A stretch of 64,000 nucleotides of DNA from Vibrio tapetis subsp. quintayensis (GTDB lineage: Bacteria; Pseudomonadota; Gammaproteobacteria; Enterobacterales; Vibrionaceae): the NCBI RefSeq assembly GCF_030409945.1, contig NZ_JAUFQV010000043.1, positions 338,369 through 402,368 of the forward strand, read 5' to 3'. This document shows, in pieces, positions 8,204-16,150 of the stretch (its first letter is position 1; every line of letters starts with the position of its first letter). The position numbers and the translations under genes are program-made. The notes under the pieces were generated by a model. The model was not told the DNA's origin. It did no database searches and saw nothing but the letters and a program-made list of their open reading frames with translations.

Positions 8204-9289
8204 ATGAAAAAACGGTATTGGGTTCTTGGAGGCTTAATCATGGCAGCGATTTCTACAGTAGTGTTAACGTCAGCGACGACGGATAAAAAAGGCAAGTTCG
8301 TCAACAGCGAAAAAGCGTATGAAACGGATGCGAGTAATCTATGGGACATTATTAAAGCTTACACTGTATCTAAAAGACAATCGGCACAGCCAAGCGACGA
8401 ATTGCCTTTAGAATCCCTTACCGCGAAACAGATTCGCGAAGATGAGGGTGACCGAATTTACCGACTCGGTCATTCAACAGTATTAATGAAGCTTGATAAC
8501 AAATTGGTGCTCACCGATCCTGTGCTAAGTGAAAGAGCGTCACCTGTGCAGTGGGCGGGGCCAAAACGTTTTCATCCAAGCCCGATCTCGATAGAAGAGA
8601 TGCCGATGATAGATATTGTTGTGATAAGCCATGATCATTATGACCATCTTGATAAGCACGCGGTATTGGCGTTGTCTAAAAAAGTTAAGCATTTTGTGAC
8701 ACCACTAAAAGTGGGTGAAACAATGGCAGGTTGGGGCGTTGATGCAGCCAAAATTACCGAACTGGATTGGTGGGAAAGTGTCACCTTTGAGGGCATTGAA
8801 TTGGTCGCAACTCCAGCCCAACACTTCTCTGGACGGGGATTGTTAGATAGAAACCACACCCTTTGGGCAAGCTGGGTGATTAACAGTGCTAAACGTAAAC
8901 TATTTTTTAGTGGAGACAGTGGCTATTTCTCGGGCTTCAAGCAAATTGGCGATAAGTACGGCCCGTTTGATGTTGCAATGGTCGAAACTGGCGCATACAA
9001 CGAATTATGGAGCGATATCCATATGATGCCAGAACACAGCTTGCAAGCGCACTTAGATCTCCAAGGCGAAGTGATGATGCCAATTCATAATGGCACGTTT
9101 GATTTGTCTCTTCATGATTGGTTTGAGCCACTAGAGCGTATTCAAGAGTTAGCCAAAGACAATGACGTGAGGCTTTTGACTCCTGTGTTCGGCCAATCTG
9201 TCTCTCTTGATGACGCGGCTCAGAACGAAAAATGGTGGCGAGAACCAGAGCTAGGCTATCAGGTAGATCTAGTCGCTCAATCTCAATAA
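8204..9289 (+). CDS. Membrane-anchored metallo-beta-lactamase-fold hydrolase
   Basis: A 361-residue protein with an N-terminal hydrophobic segment (about 5-25), so it is exported or membrane-anchored. An MBL-fold domain of the UlaG/NAPE-PLD-like type follows (about 85-340). The zinc motif HxHxDH is visible as H143-D-H145-Y-D147-H148 in SHDHYDHLD. Further metal ligands are likely at QHFSGRG and in FSGDSGY. The substrate cannot be deduced; phospholipid- or lactone-type substrates are known for relatives. Control by the divergent TetR gene is likely. Terminator 9313-9340 follows. Confidence 0.85.
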   Translation: MKKRYWVLGGLIMAAISTVVLTSATTDKKGKFVNSEKAYETDASNLWDIIKAYTVSKRQSAQPSDELPLESLTAKQIREDEGDRIYRLGHSTVLMKLDNKLVLTDPVLSERASPVQWAGPKRFHPSPISIEEMPMIDIVVISHDHYDHLDKHAVLALSKKVKHFVTPLKVGETMAGWGVDAAKITELDWWESVTFEGIELVATPAQHFSGRGLLDRNHTLWASWVINSAKRKLFFSGDSGYFSGFKQIGDKYGPFDVAMVETGAYNELWSDIHMMPEHSLQAHLDLQGEVMMPIHNGTFDLSLHDWFEPLERIQELAKDNDVRLLTPVFGQSVSLDDAAQNEKWWREPELGYQVDLVAQSQ

Positions 9290-9312
9290 AAATTACTGCC
9301 AGAAGCTTACGT

Positions 9313-9340
9313 AGGCGAACCGACTGGTTCGCCTTTTTTA
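9313..9340 (+). terminator. Intrinsic terminator after the metallo-hydrolase gene
   Basis: AGGCGAACC pairs with GGTTCGCCT around a GACT loop, followed directly by a run of T. It is a canonical Rho-independent terminator. Confidence 0.9.
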
Positions 9341-9434
9341 TTAGTCATCGTATTAACGAGCAAGCGGGCAAAAGATGAAACTAAGTGCGTATCAGTGTAT
9401 TCTCTAATGCAAAATAGTAGGGAGAGGGATACCA

Positions 9435-10061
9435 ATGGACGCAACGCAAGCAATTAAAAGCCAGCAAAACCAGTTAGAAGTCGAGCCAATACACAAGATT
9501 CTGGATTTCATGGTCGAGATCGAGAAGTTAAAGAACGTAATGAGAAAAACGAGGCCCGTTGGCCTAGATCGTTTCGAGAACTCCGCCGAGCACAGCTGGC
9601 ATGTTTGTTTAAGCGCCTTAATGCTAAAAGATCACGCAAACGAACCCGTAGATATCGAAAAAGTGATGAAGATGCTATTGATTCATGATCTTGGAGAGAT
9701 AGATGCGGGTGACAAAATAATCTATGAAAGTGAAACGACTGAGCAAAAAGGCCAAGAAGAAAGTGGTGTGGCTCGAATTCTTGCCAACTTAAGTGAACAG
9801 CAGGCGACTTTCTATTTGTCATTGTGGCAAGAGTTTGAACTAGGCGAAAGCGCAGAAGCGAGATTCGCAAAGGCGATTGATCGAGTCCCCCCGTTACTTC
9901 ACAACATTCACGGCCAAGCCCATAGTTGGAAAGAGCATCAAGTCAACAAAGAAACTGTGTTAGGCTTTAACAGCGAACGTATTTCAGCGGGGAGCGAATC
10001 TCTGTGGAAGGCGGTGGAAAGCCGTTTAAATACCGCATTTAACGACGGTATCTTAGATTGA
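9435..10061 (+). CDS. HD-domain phosphohydrolase (YfbR/HDDC2-like)
   Basis: A 208-residue cytoplasmic protein of the HD superfamily. The metal-binding motifs are in order: H in SAEHSWHV (about residue 52), HD in LLIHDLGEID (about 76-77), and a distal D in AKAIDRV. The arrangement is that of YfbR/HDDC2-type 5'-deoxynucleotidases, which dephosphorylate nucleoside monophosphates, though the substrate here is not proven. GGGAGAGGG precedes the ATG. The GNAT gene starts 21 bases after the stop and is probably in the same operon. Confidence 0.85.
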   Translation: MDATQAIKSQQNQLEVEPIHKILDFMVEIEKLKNVMRKTRPVGLDRFENSAEHSWHVCLSALMLKDHANEPVDIEKVMKMLLIHDLGEIDAGDKIIYESETTEQKGQEESGVARILANLSEQQATFYLSLWQEFELGESAEARFAKAIDRVPPLLHNIHGQAHSWKEHQVNKETVLGFNSERISAGSESLWKAVESRLNTAFNDGILD

Positions 10062-10082
10062 GAAACAAGGCCAAGACCAACA

Positions 10083-10550
10083 ATGATAAGAAAAGCAGAA
10101 TTGAACGATCTGAGTGATCTGAATATTTTATACATCGAACAGAATCGCTTTCATCATAACATTACCCCTGATCGTATTGCCCTATGTGATGAATTGCTCA
10201 CACACGAAGAACTCGCTGAAATGATTGCCGAGACCAGTACCTACCTTACGGTCTATGTGCTTGACGGAAAGGTTGTTGCGGCCTTGCTGGCCAACCTACA
10301 ACGCAATGAAGCGAAGCGGTGGACACCAAAACGTTGCTTTGTTTATCTTGATGAGCTCATTGTGATGCAAGAATACCGAAGCAAAGGCATTGCGCGAGAA
10401 ATGATGGATGCTTTTGAAGACTGGGCGATGGAACAAGGCGCCAGTTGCATCGATCTGAATGTTTGGCAGCATAATAGTAATGCGCTCGAATTTTATCAAA
10501 AGAACGGCTTTTATACAGAACAACGCTTAATGAGTAAGAATCTGGAGTAG
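10083..10550 (+). CDS. GNAT-family N-acetyltransferase
   Basis: A 155-residue GNAT-fold protein. The acetyl-CoA-binding motif is seen as EYRSKGIAREMM (about 98-109, R-x-x-G-x-A type), followed by the late strand NVWQHNSNALEFYQKNGF, typical of the family. The acceptor (protein, amino acid or small amine) cannot be told from sequence. It lies 21 bases behind the HD-hydrolase gene and is likely co-transcribed with it. Confidence 0.88.
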   Translation: MIRKAELNDLSDLNILYIEQNRFHHNITPDRIALCDELLTHEELAEMIAETSTYLTVYVLDGKVVAALLANLQRNEAKRWTPKRCFVYLDELIVMQEYRSKGIAREMMDAFEDWAMEQGASCIDLNVWQHNSNALEFYQKNGFYTEQRLMSKNLE

Positions 10551-10623
10551 CCGCTTCGAGCTAATCTTGTCGTAATTCTAGCCTTCATATCGCAAATAGA
10601 TTGCATCAATCAAAAAGTGGCGT

Positions 10624-10653
10624 ATAGTTAATCGTAAATCGACGATTAACTAT
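10624..10653. promoter_or_regulatory. ArsR operator upstream of arsR
   Basis: A perfect 12-bp inverted repeat, ATAGTTAATCGT and ACGATTAACTAT, separated by 6 bases. Its core AATCGT-N6-ACGATT recurs at 11083-11100 before the ACR3 gene. It overlaps the most upstream possible start codon (ATG 10652) of the arsR gene. Confidence 0.75.
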
Positions 10654-10663
10654 GTGGTTAGCG

Positions 10664-11008
10664 ATGAAAAAATCTTGTGCTGAAGCAAATAACACTGCTT
10701 TTTCTTCTACTGAGAAACAACTGATTGAAGAAAAAGAGTTTGCAGCCCTATGTAAAGCACTGTCACACCCAGCAAGAGTAAGAATTCTTAATATTCTACT
10801 GACGCTAGATAATTTGGGAGGGTGCCTAAATAGTGATTTGGTTTCTGAACTCGGTCTTGCTCAATCTACAGTGTCAGAACACCTGCGAATTTTGAAACAG
10901 GCGGAGTTTATTACTGCGGAGCCGATTCCACCGAAGATGTGTTATCGAATCAACCGCAATCGGATTGATCTGTTTTCACAGCGTTTTTCAGGGCTAGTGA
11001 ATTCATAG
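10664..11008 (+). CDS. arsR: ArsR-family repressor of the arsenite efflux gene
   Basis: The protein is about 114 residues with a winged helix-turn-helix. The core runs from ALSHPARVRILNIL through LGLAQSTVSEHLRIL to the wing. A cysteine in LGGCLNS is in the region used for As(III) sensing in some ArsR groups. A second cysteine lies near the C-terminus in PKMCYRI. Repressors of this type leave DNA when arsenite binds. The next gene encodes the arsenite exporter and carries the same operator core. ATG 10664 is used because ATG 10652 lies inside the operator. Neither start has a clear ribosome site. Confidence 0.82.
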   Translation: MKKSCAEANNTAFSSTEKQLIEEKEFAALCKALSHPARVRILNILLTLDNLGGCLNSDLVSELGLAQSTVSEHLRILKQAEFITAEPIPPKMCYRINRNRIDLFSQRFSGLVNS

Positions 11009-11082
11009 AAAAGTTATAAACGGTGCTTAATCGCTTACCCGCATAAGGGGAAGTGGGTGAGTACCAATTTTTCAATTATATT

Positions 11083-11100
11083 AATCGTATTTCGACGATT
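11083..11100. promoter_or_regulatory. Second ArsR-type operator, before ACR3
   Basis: AATCGT-ATTTCG-ACGATT repeats the core and the 6-base spacing of the arsR operator at 10624-10653. It lies 16 bases before the chosen ACR3 start codon, so repressor binding would block an internal promoter or the early transcript. Confidence 0.7.
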
Positions 11101-11116
11101 GACGAATGGGTGCCAT

Positions 11117-12172
11117 ATGAATACTGAACACGCGCAACCTCAACTTGGTTTTCTAGACCGATTTTTAACACTCTGGATTTTTGTCGCGATGGCGATTGGC
11201 GTCGCTATAGGGTTTGTTTTCCCGAACATTGGAGAACTCAATGAAAGTATGTCGGTAGGGAGTACCAACATCCCTTTAGCTATTGGCCTTATTTTGATGA
11301 TGTATCCACCGCTTGCTAAAGTTAACTACCGCCTATTAGGCAAAATAACCAAAGATAAACAAGCCATAACACTGTCCTTAGTGATGAACTGGATCGTTGG
11401 CCCCATCCTGATGTTTGTGTTGGCTCTGACGTACTTGGCTGATCATCCAGGTTATATGGTTGGGATTATCCTTATTGGTTTGGCTCGCTGTATTGCAATG
11501 GTACTTGTTTGGAATGATATAGGGGGAGGCAACAAAGAATACGGTGCTGCATTAGTTGCGCTCAATAGTGTGTTTCAAATATTCACATACAGCTTTATGG
11601 CGTGGTTGTTCATCACTGTGCTGCCCCCTGTGTTTGGCTACGAAAGCATGGTGGTAGATATTTCAATGAAAGACATTGCCGAAAGTGTCTTTATCTACCT
11701 AGGTATTCCTTTCATCTTGGGCTTTGTTAGTCGCGTTGTGCTGGTGAAAAAGAAAGGCGAACAGTGGTATAACGAAGTTTTCATTCCGAAAATTTCACCG
11801 ATGACATTGATTGCTTTATTAGCGACCATCGTGCTGATGTTCAGTTTAAAAGGTGAAATGATTGTTGAACTGCCAATGGACGTAGTGCGCGTTGCCATTC
11901 CACTGGCTATCTATTTTGTACTGATGTTTTTTATTAGCTTTGCAATGGGTAAAAAAATGGGGCTTCCGTTCGATAAGAATGCATCCATTGCTTATACCGC
12001 CACTGGCAATAATTTTGAGTTAGCGATTGCGGTGTCTATTGCTGTGTTTGGCATCAATTCTGATCAAGCTTTTGCCGGTGTGATTGGTCCCTTAATCGAA
12101 GTGCCCGTTCTCATTGCGTTGGTGAATGTCGCGTTGAAGATGAAGGGTAATTATCAAGTAAAGAGTGCTTAG
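11117..12172 (+). CDS. ACR3-family arsenite efflux transporter
   Basis: A 351-residue integral membrane protein with about ten helices, the usual length for ACR3. It exports arsenite, and sometimes antimonite, using the proton gradient. The family blocks are present: GFLDRFLTLWIF at the N-terminus, the essential cysteine in ARCIAMVLVWNDIG, ALVALNSVFQ, and ATGNNFELAIAV near the end. A longer frame opens with GTG at 11057, but it would include the ArsR-type operator, and the family start fits MNTEHAQ at 11117. It lies 108 bases behind arsR. Confidence 0.92.
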   Translation: MNTEHAQPQLGFLDRFLTLWIFVAMAIGVAIGFVFPNIGELNESMSVGSTNIPLAIGLILMMYPPLAKVNYRLLGKITKDKQAITLSLVMNWIVGPILMFVLALTYLADHPGYMVGIILIGLARCIAMVLVWNDIGGGNKEYGAALVALNSVFQIFTYSFMAWLFITVLPPVFGYESMVVDISMKDIAESVFIYLGIPFILGFVSRVVLVKKKGEQWYNEVFIPKISPMTLIALLATIVLMFSLKGEMIVELPMDVVRVAIPLAIYFVLMFFISFAMGKKMGLPFDKNASIAYTATGNNFELAIAVSIAVFGINSDQAFAGVIGPLIEVPVLIALVNVALKMKGNYQVKSA

Positions 12173-12225
12173 AACAAAAAATAACAAAGGACGCTGTCTA
12201 GTTATTGAAATAAACAGTATGTCAC

Positions 12226-12257
12226 GCGCAGCAGTTCCCAAGCATGGGTTGCTGCGC
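12226..12257. terminator. Hairpin between convergent ACR3 and DHH genes
   Basis: GCGCAGCA pairs with TGCTGCGC and the inner CCCA with TGGG, with a small internal loop. There is no T-run directly after it, so the terminator call is based mainly on its place between two gene ends. Confidence 0.5.
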
Positions 12258-12276
12258 TAATTGGCTCAATGCTAAT

Positions 12277-13257
12277 CTAAACTGCACCCAGTTTTAATTT
12301 GGGGCGTATAAGATCGTAAACGAAATCTGCTTCATCGCTGAGTTGGTACATGTTATTGATAATGCCGCCAGCCATGTGAGCGTGACCACCTCCAAAGCCC
12401 AATCCAGAGTCCATTAATGCGCCTCTTACAATATCCGCAACATTGTTATGAGTGCATTCTGAACGTAGAGACAAAAAGGTTTTTTCCCTGTTTCGAGCGC
12501 TAAGTACAACGATATCTATCTCATCAACACTAAGTAAAAAATCCCCCAACACACCAAGCATATTCTTGGGACAACCTTCTGGTAATACGGCAAAAGCTGC
12601 GTTGTTTTCTTTTTTCATGGTAGCCAGCATTGAGTCGAATAATTTTAACTCAACAAATTCCATTTGGTTTCTACAAATCTTATTTACCATCGGCATATTG
12701 GCAATCGCCTGTAATTGCAGCAATGCACGAATATCGTTGGTGTCGACACCACGAGTGAAACTGGCCGTATCAAATGTTAGCCCAACTAATAACGCGGTAG
12801 CGATGCGCTTTGGGATATCCAATTCAAAATGGTTAAAGTATTCGACCATGATGGTGGCGGTAGATCCATAGTTTGGGCGTATATCTGAAAACCAAACAAA
12901 GCTGGGAGCTTGAGTTTGATGATGGTCGATCACAGCGACTTCCAAGCCCGGTAAATCCGTCACGTTTTTCTCGCCAATACATCCATCGACGACGATTATC
13001 TTGTCATCTGGCCTCAGTTGAAGTTTATGGGGCTCCACCGTTGGGATTTCTAGCCAATCTATAAGGTTACGTAACGATATGCGGTCGATATAACCCTTAT
13101 AGGAAATAAAAGGCTTTAAACCCTGCTTTTTAAGAAGATAGGCCAATGCGAACGCAGAGGCTATGGCATCGTGATCAGGGAAGTCGTGAGCTTGAACAAT
13201 AATTCGGTCAGTATTCTTTAATCGTTCAAGAAGTTTTTCGAAATTTCTATAAATCAT
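12277..13257 (-). CDS. DHH-family phosphoesterase (NrnA-like)
   Basis: A protein of about 326 residues with an N-terminal DHH domain and a C-terminal DHHA1 domain. The metal-binding motifs are visible: HDFPDHDAIAS (D-H-D), VVDGC, VIDHHQT (DHH), and FGGGHAHMAGG in DHHA1. This is the NrnA-type layout, which degrades short oligoribonucleotides and/or pAp. Assignment to one substrate is inference. ATG 13257 is chosen over an upstream GTG at 13272; neither has a strong ribosome site. Confidence 0.85.
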   Translation of the reverse strand: MIYRNFEKLLERLKNTDRIIVQAHDFPDHDAIASAFALAYLLKKQGLKPFISYKGYIDRISLRNLIDWLEIPTVEPHKLQLRPDDKIIVVDGCIGEKNVTDLPGLEVAVIDHHQTQAPSFVWFSDIRPNYGSTATIMVEYFNHFELDIPKRIATALLVGLTFDTASFTRGVDTNDIRALLQLQAIANMPMVNKICRNQMEFVELKLFDSMLATMKKENNAAFAVLPEGCPKNMLGVLGDFLLSVDEIDIVVLSARNREKTFLSLRSECTHNNVADIVRGALMDSGLGFGGGHAHMAGGIINNMYQLSDEADFVYDLIRPKLKLGAV

Positions 13258-13272
13258 AACTAGAAACAGCAC

Positions 13273-13640
13273 CTAATTGTTAGAAAGAAGCGAGGATTCA
13301 GTGATGGAATAAGTAAGCTATACCAAGCCACTTCCCATAAGCCCATAATTAGGCGGGATATAAAGCCTAAAACTAAGCCTAACCGGTAGCAAATTTCAAT
13401 GGATTTATAAATGGAATATTCATTTACATGATAAACATCTCATCCCATACATTCATGGGTTGTATGTAATTCACGAGAGGGATAGGTTGACATATTTAAT
13501 GTGATGTTAGTCCCATCCTAACTTTTGAAAAAAAGAATATAGATTTTTGAGCTCTAAATGAAATTCGAACTCTGATACACATCAGAATGGACATTCTTGG
13601 TCTTTTAAGTTGAGTACCTTGAATCATGATAAGGAAATGT
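13273..13640. other. Divergent intergenic region before the LPP20/ankyrin operon
   Basis: About 370 AT-rich non-coding bases must carry the promoters of the DHH gene (-) and the envelope operon (+). One short inverted repeat is visible, CATACA-N9-TGTATG, at about 13447-13467. I see no gene or structured RNA. Confidence 0.5.
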
Positions 13641-14864
13641 ATGAAACCTGGAATATGGCGACTGTCACCCCTTGCTTTACTTTTAGCGGCCTCGATAAGC
13701 CAAGCTGAAACTCTAGGGCAAGCTTGTGATTTGAAACCGTCAACGAATAACTGCCCAAGTGTTCAGCACTATATGAATCGTCCACTTGATGCCAAAGATG
13801 ATTTTGAGAAATACAAACTGTGTAGTGAAGCGACATTTGACCTATATAAAGTTGAGAAAAACTGTGAGTTTGACGCCTATTTAGCCAAGGCCGAGCAGAA
13901 TTTTAATCAATACAAAAAACAAGTCTCAAAGGTATGGGATAAGCCCACTTTCAGTAGTAAAAACTCATGGATCAGTTACACGCCATCGTTAGAAATGAAG
14001 CGAGAAGTGAATTTCGAAAAAAACGTTATTAAAGTCACGACTATTGAGGGCGAAAAGACCACCATTGAACAGTTAAAAGAGGAAATAGTATCGACCTCGA
14101 AACTGAGTATTGGTTCGGCGCAAAAACAAGACAAATTTACCTCTGAGCTTATTGAAGCAACGAAAGTGAAGCAACTCAGTAAGGCTTCATTTTTGCCTTT
14201 GTCTGAGAACAAATCGACCAATAAGAAAGAGCTAAGTAAAGCTTTAGAAAACATCAAGATCACCAAGACAAAAGACTCGAAAGGAAACGAGGTTGTTTCG
14301 GCTGAGATCTCGTTTCCTTCAGCTTGGTTGACGCGCAAAGAAAAGCGTTTTATCGACTCAGTTGAAACCTACTCTAAGAAATATCAATTAGAACCTGAGT
14401 TTGTTCTCTCTATTATTCGTACCGAAAGTGCCTTTGATCCTCGTGCTGTATCTCATGTCCCAGCGTTTGGTTTGATGCAAATTGTGCCAAGTTCTGCAGG
14501 GCTTGATGCCACAGATTATTTATTTGGTGAACAGCAATTATTGAAACGTGATTACTTGTTTGATCCTGATAAAAATATAGAAGTAGGGACAACCTATTTG
14601 CACCTACTCAAAAACCGATACTTCAAGGGTATTGAAAACAGTGACAGCATGAAATACTGCGTTATTGCGGCATATAACGGTGGTATGGGACCTATTTATC
14701 GTATATTTGGTAAAGGAAAAACAAGCGCAATCAACAACATTAACGCGCTTTCACCTCAAGAAGTATTCGATAAAATTCAGAAGAAGCATGCTGCGGCGGA
14801 AACTCGTACCTACTTAAAAAGAGTACACAGTGCCGAGTTAAAATATCAAAATAATATGATCTAA
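13641..14864 (+). CDS. MltC-like lytic murein transglycosylase
   Basis: A 407-residue exported protein. It has a signal peptide (about 1-22, ending SISQA), an N-terminal region rich in Lys/Glu/Ser (about 25-225) and a C-terminal SLT domain (about 235-400). The catalytic glutamate is E262 in IIRTESAF. AFGLMQIVP, AAYNGGMG and the MltC-like ending AETRTYLKRVHSAELKY are also present. Such enzymes cleave peptidoglycan to 1,6-anhydroMurNAc products. E. coli MltC is a lipoprotein, but no lipobox is seen here. ATG 13641 is preferred (AAGGA 5 bases upstream) over 13626. It is the first gene of a tight five-gene operon with LPP20-like and ankyrin genes, unlike the normal mltC context. Confidence 0.85.
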   Translation: MKPGIWRLSPLALLLAASISQAETLGQACDLKPSTNNCPSVQHYMNRPLDAKDDFEKYKLCSEATFDLYKVEKNCEFDAYLAKAEQNFNQYKKQVSKVWDKPTFSSKNSWISYTPSLEMKREVNFEKNVIKVTTIEGEKTTIEQLKEEIVSTSKLSIGSAQKQDKFTSELIEATKVKQLSKASFLPLSENKSTNKKELSKALENIKITKTKDSKGNEVVSAEISFPSAWLTRKEKRFIDSVETYSKKYQLEPEFVLSIIRTESAFDPRAVSHVPAFGLMQIVPSSAGLDATDYLFGEQQLLKRDYLFDPDKNIEVGTTYLHLLKNRYFKGIENSDSMKYCVIAAYNGGMGPIYRIFGKGKTSAINNINALSPQEVFDKIQKKHAAAETRTYLKRVHSAELKYQNNMI

Positions 14865-14873
14865 GGAATGACC

Positions 14874-15326
14874 ATGAATAAGACAGTATTAGTCACAGCG
14901 TTACTTGCAATGAGTGCGAGCCTAAGTGCCGCAGAACAGTTTCCAGAGTGGAAAAGCTACCCGCAAGATGGTCTAGAAGATGGACTAATTGCAGGAGTAT
15001 CTTGTGTTGAGAGTATGGGTGACATGACACTAGACATGGACATCGCTGCTATGGAAGCAAGAGCATCTTTAGCGTCATCTTTAGAAACGATGGTGCATAA
15101 AGAAGTAGGAACCGATAGAAATAGCGAAAAGAAAACTATCATTACGGCCGATCGAAAAGATAAAGTCGTAACGACAACAATATCGGCTAACTCAACGTCG
15201 AAACAGATAACTAATCAGTTGATGAAATATACATGGATCAAAGAATCAGTATCAGTTGAAAAGGGCGTAGATGAATACCTATGTACTCGTATTGTCGCTC
15301 GCGTTCCTAAGTTTGTTGAAGAATAG
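14874..15326 (+). CDS. Small exported LPP20-like protein
   Basis: A 150-residue protein with a signal peptide (about 1-20, cleavage near SLSAA-EQ). A single LPP20-like unit follows: PEWKS, then a GLIAGVSCVES strand, then a long helix rich in Ala/Met (AAMEARASLASSLETMV), and a late strand with YLCTRIVARV. This matches the pattern at the start of the two larger proteins downstream (W near the start, a YAVGG-type strand, a helix of processed A-R residues, then a C-L-W-Y-type strand). No lipobox is seen. ATG 14874 has AAGGA 6 bases upstream. The previous stop is only 9 bases before the start. Confidence 0.68.
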   Translation: MNKTVLVTALLAMSASLSAAEQFPEWKSYPQDGLEDGLIAGVSCVESMGDMTLDMDIAAMEARASLASSLETMVHKEVGTDRNSEKKTIITADRKDKVVTTTISANSTSKQITNQLMKYTWIKESVSVEKGVDEYLCTRIVARVPKFVEE

Positions 15327-15338
15327 AGATAATGATTC

Positions 15339-16112
15339 ATGGCTCACGATGCAGAAGTTGAAAAAGAACAGTCCAAAGCAGAAGATCAGTTTTTCGATAA
15401 CCTAAGAAAAAAACTCCCCACGCCGTTAGTGATCGGTGCGGTTTGTGCGATATCTATCGGTCAATTTAACGATACGATTGATATGGTACAAAAAGGGTCT
15501 GAAGCGATTTTCTCTACATTTTCAGATGCGCCTTCAAATAATCGACTGTCGAAAATCTATATTAGGGCATCAAGCGATGTACTTAATGAAACCTTTGGTG
15601 CACCGATCTACACCAAGTATTCAGACGGTGAAACAGCGATTAAGTATTACAAAGATGATAACTTCCTACTTTCAGCGGTCACCTCAAACGGCATCATTGA
15701 TGCTTATTTGGTGTTCCCAGTATCTGGTTTTACCCCAGAAACAGAAGAGCACGCAGGTGGTGAACGTTATTTAGATGTCAACTTTAGTCAATCGACGACA
15801 CCAGTGACTGCTATTTCGAACATTGCTCGTTCAGGTAATTATTACATTGAGTCATCAGATGGAGGGCGCTACCAACTACTTTATACCTCAATCGGTGGTT
15901 ACAGTGAGTACTTGTCTTCCTTGACGGGTGAGCAAACGATCAAACTAGCCAAATTTAACGATAAACTCATGATGGAAGAAGATGTAGAGGCATCGCTTAA
16001 ACAAGTGAGATCCAATATTAGTCCAAATTTCTACGGTTACAGCACGGTCGATCTTGGAATTTTGGAATCTGCTATTTTGACCAGATTAGAGTACGAGCTG
16101 ATTTCTAAGTAG
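15339..16112 (+). CDS. Membrane-anchored protein of unknown function in the LPP20/ankyrin operon
   Basis: A 257-residue protein with a charged N-terminus (about 1-29), one hydrophobic segment (about 30-46, PLVIGAVCAISIGQF) and a large mixed alpha/beta remainder without catalytic motifs I recognise. By the positive-inside pattern the main domain is probably periplasmic. A block KIYIRASSDVLNETFGAPIYTKYS looks conserved in style. It may belong to the family labelled ETEC_3214 domain, but that is a weak recollection I could not check. It starts 12 bases after the small LPP20-like gene and is followed 38 bases later by the first ankyrin gene, so it probably works with the exported proteins around it. 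Confidence 0.6.
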   Translation: MAHDAEVEKEQSKAEDQFFDNLRKKLPTPLVIGAVCAISIGQFNDTIDMVQKGSEAIFSTFSDAPSNNRLSKIYIRASSDVLNETFGAPIYTKYSDGETAIKYYKDDNFLLSAVTSNGIIDAYLVFPVSGFTPETEEHAGGERYLDVNFSQSTTPVTAISNIARSGNYYIESSDGGRYQLLYTSIGGYSEYLSSLTGEQTIKLAKFNDKLMMEEDVEASLKQVRSNISPNFYGYSTVDLGILESAILTRLEYELISK

Positions 16113-16150
16113 TAATCACGTTCGTGTAGAGTATTGGTAAAGGAATAACC

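Noticed and set aside
12226..12257. Small RNA gene
   Set aside because: The hairpin is a single stem between two convergent gene ends with no promoter in sight; a terminator-like role is simpler.
13447..13467. Operator CATACA-N9-TGTATG before the envelope operon
   Set aside because: The arms are only 6 bases in AT-rich DNA and are not repeated elsewhere in the window, so chance is likely.
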